A stretch of DNA of 64,000 nucleotides from Gonocerus acuteangulatus (Eukaryota; Arthropoda; Insecta; Hemiptera; Coreidae). The notes below the pieces were generated by a model that did not search any database, was not told where the DNA came from, and worked only from the letters and a program-made list of their open reading frames with translations. Both the position numbers and the translations under genes were made by a program. Below are positions 32,531 through 43,931 of this stretch, in pieces. Positions within the stretch are counted from its first letter, which is position 1, and every line of letters starts with the position of its first letter. The stretch is from the NCBI GenBank assembly GCA_946811695.1, contig OX328126.1, forward strand, positions 80,358,214 to 80,422,213. Reading direction: 5' to 3'.

Positions 32531-33947
32531 TTTTGAAAGTGCCGGGAGGTAGAGGAGCACCAAAGTTGACAGTTCCATCTTTACTCTCAAAAAAGGTGAT
32601 ATTTACGATCTTACCTGGGTGGGTCCCCGCCCTAGGAAGGACCCTGCAAGGCATTTGAAAAGCTATATTATCTTGGAAATCCATATCTCTAAGATTAAAT
32701 TGTTTTTCTTAGTTTTCTTAACCTGATTTGTTATCAAATACATTATCCAACTATAAGCAGTTAAAAAATAACAAGGAATAAAAACAGACAAAAAGAACAG
32801 TTCGAATAAGGGAAATCAATTACTTTAAAGTTTTAAGCACTTATTTCTCTGATTGACATCGTCTAATAAAAACTTTCAGCAGAACCTTTTTTGTAGAGCA
32901 TTTAATAAGCTTTTTAATGGTATTCTTCCGTTTCCCAAGATACTCAACCTTTTTCGAGATATTAAGGAAAGTATACAAAGTTACCAAAACTTTTTATTTC
33001 TGTTAATAAAATATTTTATTCTAACCCTTCCTTTACTCTAAACGTAACAAAAATTTCAACATATTAGTGTTGATGAAACCCCAACATGCAGAAAATGTTT
33101 CAACTGTATCCCATAATTCTAAGTACCAAAATCAAAGACAAAGAACCCTCCCTAGGAAGGACGCTAGGCAGTTGAAAAGCTATATCTTGGAAATCCATAT
33201 CTCTAACATTAAATTGTTTTTCTTATTTTTCTTAACCTGTTTTATTTTCAAATGCATTATCCAACAATAAGCAATTAAAAAATAACAAGGAATAAAAAAC
33301 AGACAAAAAGAACAGTTCGAATGAGCGAAATCAATTACTTTAAAGTTTTAAGCTCTTATTTCTCCGATTGACATCGCCTAATCAAAACTTTCATTAGAAC
33401 CTTTTTTTTAGAGCATTTAATAAGCTTTCTAATGGTATTCTTCCGTTTACCAAGATTCTCAACCTTTTTCGAGATATTAAGGAAAGTAAACAAAGTTACT
33501 AAAACTTTTTATGTCTGTTAATAAAATATTTTATTCTAACCCTTCCTTAACTCCAAACGTAACCAAAATTTCAACATATTAGTTTTGATGAAAGTAGAAC
33601 ATGCAGAAAATGTTTCAACTGAATCCCATGATTCTAAGTACCCAAACCAAAAACGGTATTCAAAAAATATTTTTCCAATTTTCTCGAAAACGGTTAAAGC
33701 TATCGCCTTGAAAATGGTTTCATTCGTTTTCCTAGCCCAGGAATCATATAAAACGAGTACTTAGAAGCTTATGAACTCAAAAACGTAAGCGTTACGATTT
33801 TTTTTGCGCGAATTTCGCCCCAAACGCCATCTTCCAGTAGGCGGATTTTGCTGGTTAACGAACATGACCTTTCAAATTGGACGAAGGATTTTTGTACCAA
33901 ATTTCATCAAAATCGGACCATTCGTCTTCTATCTAGAGAGCGAACAG

Positions 33948-34061
<114 letters not shown>

Positions 34062-34201
34062 CAAATTTGAACCACCGTTATTTTCGGTCTCTAGGGGTTC
34101 TGAAACGCGAAATTTTCTAGTCGGCACTTCCGGATTGTTTCATTGTATCAACCTTATAAGCGGGGTTCCTCCCTATGGGGGAGGGAGGAACCGCGCTAAA
34201 A

Positions 34202-34713
34202 TGGAAAAAAGAAGTTGAAAATTTCTACGGATGAACATTATTTAGGATAATTGTTTGCAACAAAATGCATATCCCTTCGGTTTCCCCTGAACATTCGCCC
34301 TAACTTTGTAAAAGTTCCTTGGAGCTCGGTTTTCGTTTGAGCACAGGAAGTGCACAGACGAGTCCAGAAAGACCAGAGTTTTGCTCATTGCAATTCCCAA
34401 TACTGTTAAATTCCGAAATGAACCTCTTACTTTCGCATTCATTTAAAGCTTTGAAACATTTAACTCAGGGCCTGTTTATTGGATGCTCAGCCTTAATTTC
34501 TTCATAACGTCCTTCATTCTGCAGATTTCGAAGAAACTTTCGTCACTATTTTCACCACTGTCCATGATGAGCACTATTTTTATTAATAAAAACTAAAATA
34601 AACAAGAGCACAGGATAATGCGGTTGAATACACCGAGATCGACAGAACGATACGCAGGAATGAAAACAATGTGAAACGCAGAGCACCACGCTCTTTAAAC
34701 GTGACTCTCATCG
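34202..34713. other. No gene seen
   Basis: Two opposing 62-66-codon frames, neither recognised. Confidence 0.45.
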
Positions 34714-34805
34714 TTTTAGCACTTTCCCGCTAAGGAAAGTAGCTATTGGGATGACGGAATTTTTGAAACATTTCTTCAAATCTTTATCGATAGTAGACAC
34801 CGAAA

Positions 34806-34863
<58 letters not shown>

Positions 34864-34985
34864 GTGTGTGTGTGTGTGTGCGTGTGTGGGCGGGCAGAGT
34901 TTTCGTTTTTTCGTCAGGAAACATGGTATATAGCGTTCAATTAGCAAACAATTGAACGAGTTCGTAAACCACCAAAATCAATCCA

Positions 34986-35895
34986 ACTAAACCAGAAAAC
35001 AATTCTACACATATACCTCCTTGGAGGAGAGTCAGGCCAAAGTACAACGTCTCACTGTCCAGGCTGAAGAAAGATGAAACACCCGCGTCTTGGTACCAAA
35101 ATAAATGTAATGAAATAATGAGTGGTTTGACAGATTACGAGCTCATTTATACCGACGGATCTAAGAATGATCATGCAACTGGATACGCTGTAGTCACATC
35201 AAATACCACTTACAAATTTAAACTCCACAAATACTCCAATATATATACAGCTGAGTCATGCGCTATTTCTTCCGGTCTGTACAAATGCATGACGACCTCA
35301 AAAGCTAATATTGTCGTTGTATCGGACTCCCTGAGCGCACTAAAAGGATTGGACGATATTTACTCCAACCACCCTGGGTTTGATTCAGTTCAAGAAAGAA
35401 TAACAATGCTTGAAGAAATAGGAAAGTCTGTCCTGAGCTAATGAAGCAGCCAAGTCTGCACTAACTCTAGAACTGCCTATACACACAGTTTTTACGCCAA
35501 AAGACCTCATGTTACCCCTAAAGAAAACACTCACTGAAAACTGGCTAAAAATGTGGAAGGAAAGTCCTCCTAGCAAATTGAAAGTCATAAAACATACAGT
35601 GAAACCATGGCACTCGTCGATAAGACAGAACAGAAGGGAAGAGGTTATAGTTGCCAGGCTCCGTATTGGACATTGTAGATTTACACATGGCTATTTAATT
35701 TCAAAAGACGAACAACCAAAATGTCAGAAACCACTTACAGTTACCCACATACTTTTAGATTGCCCTGCACTTCACCGTTTACGCCAGAAATTTTATTTGC
35801 CAACAACAATAGACGCATTGCTAGGAAATACGGCCACAAATATAAATAACTTAATTGAATACTTAAAAGAAATCGGATATTACAATAAAATCTAA
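34986..35895 (+). pseudogene. Non-LTR ORF2 fragment: RNase H and C-terminal Cys/His region
   Basis: The frame is open from the exact insertion boundary: PPWRRVRPKYNVSLSRLKKDE, KKDETPASW, then RNase H blocks ELIYTDGSKND (first Asp), AESCAISSGL (Glu) and VVSDSLSALKGL (second Asp). It stops at 35439-35441 because the segment normally carrying the WVPSH-x-G-x-GN block is deleted. The next frame takes up ANEAAKSALT (from 35437) and runs to the stop at 35895, including ARLRIGHCRFTHGYLI and LTVTHILLDCPALHRLR. Only one cysteine of the first Cys pair remains. RNase H removes RNA from the cDNA hybrid in such elements. This copy is inactive (5' truncated, frameshifted). Confidence 0.88.
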
Positions 35896-36002
35896 ATTGA
35901 ACTTGCTATTTATCATTAATGCTGTAATTATATAATAATAATGATACCTAACTTAATTTATCCTGATGATCTATCGAAGATAATCTAAAATAATAACATT
36001 CA

Positions 36003-36250
36003 AAGAGTAATGTGTGTCACCCGCGTGGGTCCGCCGTGTCCGTTGTGGTGCGTCTGGTTAGCGTTGTGGGGACTCGGATGCCAGCCTGGAGGGTGTGGAT
36101 GGCCTGGTCCAACCATGCACACCCTCAGCCCCAGGTCTGGCCGCCAGATTCTTGATGGACCGTCAGAGGTACAGATGGCAAACCTTGTCCCTGCAGCGCG
36201 GCTGGTGGTGCCGCGGCGGGCTCGGGGTCCGGCGAGGGGACGCACTTACT
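36003..36250. other. GC-rich patch in the LINE 3' region
   Basis: About 250 bp of clearly high GC content between AT-rich flanks, e.g. 'cgcgcggctggtggtgccgc'-like composition near 36195-36225. Open frames on both strands (36010-36309 +; 36000-36245 -) follow from low stop-codon density and match nothing I recognise. Confidence 0.6.
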
Positions 36251-37017
36251 CCTTACCTCCCTCTAACAACAGATTTCTTATCTTGTTTTCAATTAATTTT
36301 CAAAATTAAAAAAAAAAAAAAAAAAAAAAAATCAATCCATTGAAAGGGGAGGGGGGAGGGGTTTACCCCGGACCCAAAACACTAATTAGACCATTCCAGC
36401 CGTAGTTTTTCATATATATTTCAACGAAACTCGATATTCCTAGTGGTAGTCTACAGATAAAATTGGGTTGTAAAAATAAACTAAATCAGAACATTAGAAG
36501 GGGGGGGGGGTTAATACGGACCCACGTTACCAATTCGCTGCTACCTGCCGTAATTTTTGTTATATTTCGACGAAAATCGGTATTCGTAGTGGTGATCTAC
36601 AGAGATGTTTTGTAAAAATAAACTAGGAAATTATGAGGGGGGGGTTTACTCCGGACCCAAATTACTAATAAACTCATACGGGACGTACTTTCTACTGAAT
36701 TGTATCAAAACGCAGTATGCCACCGCGAGGAACACTTTCTACCACTAGGGGGTGTGTATACTGTTCCTGCGTCAGATCAAAAGACGAAAATATGAAGTTT
36801 TTTTGTATTTATTAAGTAGTGTATTACCATGTATAAACGTAACTCTGGAGGCAAATTAATAATTGGACAGTTAATCATTAAAAAATTAAAAGAGAACTAT
36901 TCATGTTTTTATTTTATTTATACAGGATATTTTAAGCAAATTATTCAGTAATGCAGTCTACACTACCAAAATTCTGAGGAAAGTGCTTAGTTATGCAGCT
37001 CCTGCGTGACGGCTTTT

Positions 37018-37984
37018 ATCCCTGCACGCTTGGGCTCTAATAATTTTTTCCCCTTACCATCAATCTTTCAAATTTAATGTTCATCTCATTGTTTCCCCCT
37101 GTAAGATTTTGCAGGCTGATGTGTAGAACTCTTCTACTGCTAGTAGATGGCACAGAAATCTCCATTTCGCAAAAAAAAAATGACATTAATCGTTTTCCCC
37201 CCCTGGCCCTTCATATATGTATTCCGGTTTGCGTTAACGCGTCGACGTCATAAGCGGACTTCCTCCGCATGAAGGATGGGAGGATACGCGTTAAAGGTAA
37301 GACTATTGATGTGAGAGTACATGATGTTGTCTTGTTGAGAATGCTGTTAGCGGGGACGTCAACTACAACAGCTGGAAGTAGGGAAGGGAAGGGAAGGGGT
37401 ATATCTCCAGATATAGAAGCTAGCTGGAGGCTCCAGGTATTTATAGGCAACACCCACTCCAGGTTCTCATCTTGCAATCCTACCGTTCTTCACGGATTCC
37501 AAACTCCTAACAATCGCTGACAGTAAATTTCTCAACATTTATTCAAGAGTTTGGGTGAATGTTATCAATGACTTCTATCAAGATTGGTAAATCAATTGTT
37601 ACAGTAAAGTCATTTATTTATTTGGGTCTGTTTGCGAAGACCACGTCCAGTTACTTAGAAGTATCTGGCGTGATTTTAAACAGTGATTTTGGTACTTAAT
37701 GATCAGCTTACAGGTTCTTTGCAGGTTATCTATTCCTTCTTTACATTTTATCTAAGTTTAGAAACCATATTATATAAATATAATAATCAAGAGTTAATAT
37801 AGCAATGAAAAGTATTTAAAATCACTGCAATCACTACTAAAAGTAACTGTTTTGACTACTTTATATATAAAATATGGTTTCTAACTAACCGTTAGATAAC
37901 TTATATTTGTAAGTAATACTTTTAGGCTTGTAAAGCATAAATGAGAATAAGCAAAATATATTTCAACAATAAGTATTTATTATT
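37018..37984. other. Family A left terminus near 37225-37300; otherwise no gene seen
   Basis: 'gcgtcgacgtcataagcgga', then 'cttcctccgcatgaaggatg' and 'ggaggatacgcgttaaag' form a diverged family A left-end hairpin (minus orientation). The rest is AT-rich. The opposing 83-88-codon frames over 37211-37520 are not recognised. Confidence 0.45.
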
Positions 37985-38280
37985 AAAAAAAGTCCGACTC
38001 GCAGGAACTGCAGCATCTTAGCGCGGTTCCGTTCATGTCCCTAGTGCTATTTGATAAGCTTAGAAAAGAAATAAACTTATTTTTTTTATATATCTCGTGA
38101 AAATTGTCAAAATCCTCTCGAACATCTCGAATAAAAGTGATATTAAGGCGTCAGGGACACCGACAGTAGCTAACTTTTACACAGAAGCGGAAATTACAGA
38201 ATCTGGCTCTCATTCTAAAGCAAAGCTCTATAAATCAATACAAAATATGCCTAATAAATCATTTCTAGAGGATACAGAAG

Positions 38281-38535
38281 CATGGGCGTATATGAGGGGG
38301 GGGGGGGGCTGAGGGGGCTGCAGCCCCTCCCGAAATTTTGAATTGATGATAAAAACTTCTCGTAAAACCCTTAAAAATAAATTAAATAAGATCACTTAGT
38401 CCATAAAACATATTTTATTTTACGTGTAATAGCGTTTTAGTTGCCTAAAACTATTCCAAGCTCTAAATATTTAGTATTCCATACCCTGGAAATGGTCTCA
38501 GCCCCCCCCCAAATTGTTTTTTATATACGCCCATG
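38281..38535 (-). mobile_element. hAT-type MITE copy M3 (255 bp)
   Basis: TIRs 'catgggcgtatat' and 'atatacgcccatg'. Perfect 8-bp target duplication tacagaag (38273-38280; 38536-38543). Poly-G/ctgcagcccc subterminal region and shared interior. Inserted in A2. Confidence 0.9.
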
Positions 38536-39675
38536 TACAGAAGGATCAAGAAGTGCACAAGATTGAGTAGAATATCCTGCCTAATATAGCCTATATAGAA
38601 TAATATGCCGAATAAAACCTATCTAGTAAATACACAAGGACAAATAAAAGTCTTGACGAATAACAAGTCAAGAAAAAAAAACTTTATTTAACAAAATAAA
38701 ACAAAGTTTAGTTGTCCAACTACAATAGAATAATATACCTAATTAAGTCTATGGAGTAGACACAAATGGACCAAAAACAAGTCTTGTGGAATATTGTTTT
38801 TTTTCTAATTAAATACTTTTTATCAATATTTAGTATATAACCTTTGTTGAAAACTATTGATTGCTAATTGATGAATCAGTTTACAACTAAGTAGTCTTTA
38901 TGAATATTTAGTCTATAACCTTATGTTTGGATCTGAGTTTTTGGGGTGCTCTCCGCCTAGGCTTTGTATTTGTGTCGGCTGATACCTGGGGTATATTTAC
39001 AGCTCTTGAGGATTAACTCTTAGCAGGTAAATTTCCTGCGGCCCCCTTGTTTCTACGGGTATTGAACCGCCATATTCGCTCATAGTATCTAACCGTTGTG
39101 AAGTTTATTTTTTGGATTTAGGACTTAATATACATATGTAGACTAAATCATAGCAAGAAGTAATCCTCCGTCGTCGGTTCTTAACTATGTAGACTCGCTA
39201 ATGTTATCCAATCTTAGATACATCGTATTTAAAATCCACAGCAAAAACACGACATTTCATCAGAATCCCCTGCTGAATAAAACTTATATAGAATAATATG
39301 CAAAATAAAGCCTATCTAGTGGATAAAAATAGAGGAAAAAAACCGTTCGTGGTGGTAGAAAATCTTAAAAGTATTTCGCTCAGAAATCTCCGAAATATTG
39401 TCACTAATTTTACGTATCCTGTTTTATAGCCAAATAGATTTATATTCTATAATCAATAAGAAAAACCTACTAACAATAAAAAACTATGGGTAACAGATGA
39501 AAATAGGGAATACCAAGAATAATTCTAAAGAACGAAATCAACACCAGTACTGTAATCTAGATATTCATACGGCATCTTCGAATTCTAACAAACAAAATAT
39601 TGATTCTAATTATACGTATCCTGTTTTATTGACAAATACATTTGACTACTATAAGCAATTAAAAACACTAGGGAA

Positions 39676-39769
39676 TATGCCAAAGAACTCGGAGTAGGAG
39701 CCTCGACAGTTTCAAGACATTTGAAGGAAATCGACAAATCCAAAACTGACATTTCATACGGTACAGCCT
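39676..39769 (+). pseudogene. Possible transposase HTH fragment
   Basis: A short frame reads YAKELGVGASTVSRHLKEID and ends at a stop near 39769. The 'A-ELGVG-STVSRHLK' pattern is a helix-turn-helix of the kind found in pogo/CENP-B-like or other transposases. The preceding 66-codon frame (39497-39697) is Asn/Lys-rich and unrecognised. Too short to assign. Confidence 0.4.
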
Positions 39770-40876
39770 GATATATTTTTAACAATGAATTGTTTTTCTG
39801 TTTTTAATTAATCTGTTTTATTGTCAAATACATTATCCAACTTTAAGCAATTAAAAAATAACAAGGAATAAAAACAAACAAAAAGAACCGTTCGAATAAA
39901 CGAAATCAATTACTTCAAAGTTTAAGCACTTATTTCTCCGATTGACATAGCCTCATCAAAAATTGTTTCAGAATCTTTTTTGTAGAACATTTAGTAAGCT
40001 TTCGCATGGTAACCCTCCGTTTACCAATATTCCTAACCGTCTTCGAGATATTAGGGAATGTATACGAAGTTCCCAAAACATTTCATGTCTGTTAATAAAA
40101 TATTTTATTCTAATCCTTCCTTAGCTCCAAACGTAACCAAAATTTTAACATATTAGTGGTAATGAAATTTAAACATGCAGAAAATGTTTCAACTGAATCC
40201 CATAATTTTAAGTATCAAAATCGAAGACAAAAAGAACAGTTCGAATAAGCGAAATCAATTACTTTAAAGTTTTAAGCACTTATTTCTCCGATTGACATCG
40301 CCTAATCAAAACTTTCATCATTAGAACCTTTTTTGTAGAGCATTTAGTAAGCTTTCTAATGGTATTCTTCCGTTTCCCAAATTCTCAACCTTTTCGAGAT
40401 ATTAAGGAATGTATACAAAGTTACCAAAACTTTTTTATGTCTGTTAATAAAATATTTTATTCTAACCCTTCCTTAACTCCAAACGCAACCAAAATTTCAA
40501 CATATTAGTTTTAATGAAAGTAGAACATGCAGTAAATGTTTCAACTGAATCCCATGATTCTAAGTACCCAAACCAAAAACGGCATTCAAAAATTATTTTT
40601 TCAGTTTTCTCGAAAACGGTTAAAGCTATCACCTTGAAAATGGTTCCATTCGTTTTCCTAGCCTAAGAAGCCTATAAAAAGAGTACCTACAAGCTTATGA
40701 ACTCAAAAATGTAAGCGTTACGATTTTTTTTGCGCGAATTTCGCCCCAAACGCCATCTTCCAGTGGGCGGATTTTGCTGGTTAACGAACTTGACCTTTAC
40801 CTGAATTGGACGACAGATTTTTGTACCAAATTTCATCAAAATCGGACCATCAGGGAAGCCAGAAATGAGCGAACAG

Positions 40877-40880
<4 letters not shown>

Positions 40881-40917
<37 letters not shown>
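40881..40917. repeat. (TA)n microsatellite inside A2
   Basis: Same position as in A1 and A3, after 'gagcgaacagacaa'. Confidence 0.95.
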
Positions 40918-40919
<2 letters not shown>

Positions 40920-41184
40920 AAATTGAACCACCGTTATTTTCGGTCTCTAGGGGTTCTGAAACGCGAAATTTTCTTGTCGGCACTTCCGGATTGTTTCATT
41001 GTATCAACGTTATAAGCGGGGTTCCTCCCTATGGGGGAGGGAGGAACCGCGCTAAAAGGTTAATATTATAAAAATCAATGGTAATTGTGTGGTTTAGGGA
41101 CCTCCTCACCGATTTTTTTGTCCGGTGGTTCTATAACATATTTATATTTTATACTTACTTCGCACTATGGGCATACGTGCTATG

Positions 41185-41370
41185 CGTTTCCGTTCGCTAA
41201 AGAAGATATCAAAACTCTAGTTAATTCAACTCGCCAAAATTAATAGAATTCTATTAGTTTTTGCGAGTTGGATTGACTTGAGTGTTAAAGGTTACTTTAC
41301 TGCCAGCAACAGCAAATAGAATTGCCCATAGGAACAGCCAATAGAAAAGCTAATGAGTTATGCGCGTGCG
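41185..41370. mobile_element. Dispersed repeat 'family C', second copy
   Basis: Matches parts of 9330-9810 ('tcaaaactctagttaattca'; 'tagaattgcccataggaaca'). Contains an internal inverted pair 'caactcgc' ... 'gcgagttg' (41229-41272). Confidence 0.45.
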
Positions 41371-41778
41371 CTGAATCACTGTTATAATCACTACATATAA
41401 ATCTCAAGTAACTGGATGTGCTTTTCGCAAACATACCCTTTTTTTCATGCAATTTAACTACTCGGGTCATTATTGCCTATTGAACTTTTTGTTGAAGGCT
41501 TGATAGAATATCAAAACCGGAAGTTACTGCTTGATAGAATATCAAAGCCGGAAGTTACTGTAATTGAGGAACACTATACTACACAACATTCTCAAGAAAC
41601 TCGAAACTCTTGGCTCAATACAGGAATCATGGCTCTGTATTCTGTGAAAATAGTAGGATATTCACCAGAAACAGTGCATAGATTTTCTTTTAAATAAATT
41701 TGCATGGGTCAGATCAGAGTGTCCAATTCTTCTATCCATAACTTTATTTTGACTATCATATATTAATATTGGGAGCGC

Positions 41779-41779
<1 letters not shown>
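41371..41779. other. No gene seen; 34-bp direct duplication
   Basis: 'cttgatagaatatcaaa(a/g)' plus 'ccggaagttactg' is duplicated in tandem at about 41500-41566. The 74-codon frame (41473-41697) is not recognised. Confidence 0.45.

Positions 41780-41843
<64 letters not shown>
41780..41843. repeat. (TA)n microsatellite
   Basis: TA tract directly before a tRNA-like SINE head. Confidence 0.95.
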
Positions 41844-41846
<3 letters not shown>

Positions 41847-41935
41847 AGGGGCGAGGTTAGCTCAGTGGTAGAGCAGACTGATATGCTGGAGGACTTGAGA
41901 TCAAATCCCGAAAGTTGATTACAACCTCAGCAAAA
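41847..41935 (+). mobile_element. tRNA-like SINE head, second copy
   Basis: 'gaggttagctcagtggtaga' (box A) and 'gagatcaaatccc' (diverged box B) match the copy at 30601 in order and spacing, and it too follows a (TA)n. The body beyond the head differs. Not a functional tRNA: the anticodon arm is shortened. Confidence 0.6.
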
Positions 41936-42118
41936 GGAAACAAGAAAACATTTTATGAATTATGATCATATCATTTTCAGTAGATGGCCATTCAGATTGT
42001 TAATATGTAATGATATTCTAAGTATAAATGTAGCAGACTTTCAATTGGTTATTGATCATCCAAAAATAGATTAATCTGTTATTCTCAAAATGAAATTTTT
42101 CCAAATGTTGCTTGTGTT

Positions 42119-42376
42119 TATATATCGTCGATACAAATGCAAAGTATCGAATGTGAAAAAATGCATCATTCATTGTCAATCTTTACTAATTTCTGCTGGA
42201 CTTGTGTACGGCATATTCTTGAATCTTAGATCACTCTATTAAAGGGAAAGTATTCCACTATCAAAAGTTCAAGGAATATTTGACTGTCCCAAAAAAAGCT
42301 ATGAATAAATGCTTTTCCGCTCTGAAAAGTGGTAATTTTCACATTCGTTACTTTGCATTTGTAACGACGATATAAT
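42119..42376. mobile_element. 258-bp TIR element (MITE)
   Basis: Left arm 42119-42160 (tatatcgtcgatacaaatgc; aaagtatcgaatgtgaaaa) is the near-perfect inverted partner of 42333-42376. The TA-rich ends suggest a TA target. No transposase. The frame at 42226-42426 crosses the right arm and is not a gene. Confidence 0.75.
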
Positions 42377-43082
42377 CCCCCAAAAAAAACATAAATGTGA
42401 AATAGAGGCCAAGTTCCTGTCCCCACAAAGAAACACTCCCTTCCTCAAAAATATCCCCTCCTAAAACCCCCCAAAAACGCCTTACCATTCTACACTCCAA
42501 AAAAGTAGTATGAGTTGGTGTATTAATTCAACCAAAAATATTTGCCAATACAAGAGATGATTTCCAGTTTTACTCACATCTAGTAGTATAATACCTGTGT
42601 AAAATTTCATAACTTTATCTTTACCTGGTTGAAAGTTATGAGAGGGTAAAAATCGGCTCTAAGACCTCCTGTAATATACACACAGTATGCTTAGGCCGGA
42701 ACTTGGCCTGGCGCACTACCGTTCGCCTAGATCTCCCGATACAAAGTATTAAATATTAGCATTGAAAATGAAAATACACTATTACGATTATGAAAACGAT
42801 AACAGAATGATTCACCAAATCGGGACGACATTGAAAACAAGATCATTAAAGTGGGTATCGATAGTAAAAAGGATGCTGATAATAGAATTATATAAAATGT
42901 GAATCATTCAGTTTTTTTTTTAATAAGAAGAAAAATAGTTATTGATGACATAAAATTGTTAAATTGGCAAAGATAAAATTTTAAAACATTCTAGAAGTAA
43001 GAATGGATACTCCGGGTAAGATACAGACAGATAAGTTTTAACGATAAGTTGACAAGACGATGGAGTTAGCAGTAGTTAGTAG
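42377..43082. other. No gene seen
   Basis: AT-rich DNA without recognised features. Confidence 0.5.
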
Positions 43083-43778
43083 TAGAGCCCGGAAGATAGG
43101 CATTTATGTTTGGTTAAAATAGGCAGGCAAAAAGGCACTTGAAATACTCATTCATTTCTTTATTATCAATTTATTACAGAATTAGTGTACTTACTCTTAC
43201 TTTTCCTTCTTACAAGCAACAACAAGATGCTTTTTCAAAGTATCAACTCTCATAGACCTTCCAAGAAAAAATGTTTTTCATTATGGAAAAACTTCCTCTG
43301 CATTATCTTATCATTTCTAAATCCTGAATATCAGGTAACTACACCATTGTCACAGCAAAAGGGGTGTGAGGAAGGAGACGTACTTCTCTCATCCTCTCTC
43401 TTTCCTCCTATTCATTGTGCCTGTGCATTCCTTCTACCAAGGAAGGCTCTGTTATTTACAGAGGGTCAATCCATGGGTTGGGAAAATAAGCTTTCGAATT
43501 GATATTTGTGACGGCAAAATGTAATTTAATTTGTGAAACCTTTTTTGTTTTCGACGAACTGAAATTCGAAATTCGTTGTGTGCTTTTTAAAATGTTTATG
43601 TCGCAGAAAAAAATTGCATAAAGAGCAAAAAAGGCTTTAAATCTTAAAATAGCCAAAACAGGCAAAATAAAAATTGTCTCTACACTTCCTAAATGCACGG
43701 AAACATATTTATTTCTATCTGATTCTTCAATATATCCATTCAGAAAAAAAAGGCATTTTGCCTAACTTCCGGGCTCTA
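43083..43778. mobile_element. Non-autonomous hAT element (696 bp)
   Basis: Ends are 'tagagcccggaagataggca' and its inverted partner 'ttgcctaacttccgggctcta'. Flanking 8-mers are gttagtag (43075-43082) and gttattag (43779-43786), 7 of 8 matching. Repeated 'aggca' words next to both ends are typical hAT subterminal repeats. The interior frames (43185-43502; 43456-43698) do not resemble a hAT transposase. Confidence 0.83.
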
Positions 43779-43856
43779 GTTATTAGTAATATCTATCAGT
43801 AACATGTAAAGCTCTGTAAAGAAAAGACCTTTAGGAAAAACCTGAAATTCTTTGTT

Positions 43857-43858
<2 letters not shown>

Positions 43859-43930
<72 letters not shown>

Positions 43931-43931
43931 A
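43859..43931. repeat. (TA)n(GT)n microsatellite
   Basis: TA tract to about 43910 followed by a GT tract. Confidence 0.95.

Larger units (their letters stand above)
34986..36330 (+). mobile_element. 5'-truncated non-LTR retrotransposon insertion with target duplication
   Basis: The insert begins mid-ORF at 34986 and ends in a poly-A tail (about 36308-36330). The 9-bp 'atcaatcca' flanks it at 34977-34985 and 36331-36339. 5' truncation, poly-A and target duplication are the signature of LINE-type target-primed insertion. It encodes an RNase H plus C-terminal domain relic (34986-35895), then an AT-rich UTR and an unusually GC-rich segment (36003-36250). Confidence 0.9.
34714..37017 (+). mobile_element. 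Family B Helentron-like element B3, interrupted by a LINE
   Basis: The left end 'ttttagcactttcccgc' with its hairpin, 'gtagacaccgaaaatttata', a (TA)n (34808-34860) plus (GT)n block and 'attgaacgagttcgtaaacc' run to 34985. The LINE insertion fills 34986-36330. From 36331 the element resumes with the poly-G segments, 'ggaaagtgcttagttatgca' and the tail ending near 37017. Excising the LINE and one target duplication gives a normal family B copy of about 0.95 kb. Confidence 0.8.
37985..41057 (-). mobile_element. Family A Helentron-like element, complete copy A2 (3.07 kb)
   Basis: The right tail, reverse-complemented, is at 37985-38046 (agtccgactcgcaggaactg; cagcatcttagcgcggttcc). The left hairpin end is at 41015-41057 (gcggggttcctccctatggg ... 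gaaccgcgctaaaa). Between them lie a hAT MITE (38281-38535), a transposase HTH-like relic (39676-39769), two diverged copies of the family A body (39790-40200 and 40200-40690) and a (TA)n (40881-40917). No helicase is recognised. Confidence 0.72.

Noticed and set aside
36000..36343. Overlapping 81-99-codon frames on both strands
   Set aside because: Explained by high GC and few stop codons in the LINE 3' region. No recognisable domain.
43185..43502. 105-codon frame inside the hAT element as a transposase
   Set aside because: It shows no RNase H-like or C-terminal dimerisation motifs of hAT transposases and is far too short.
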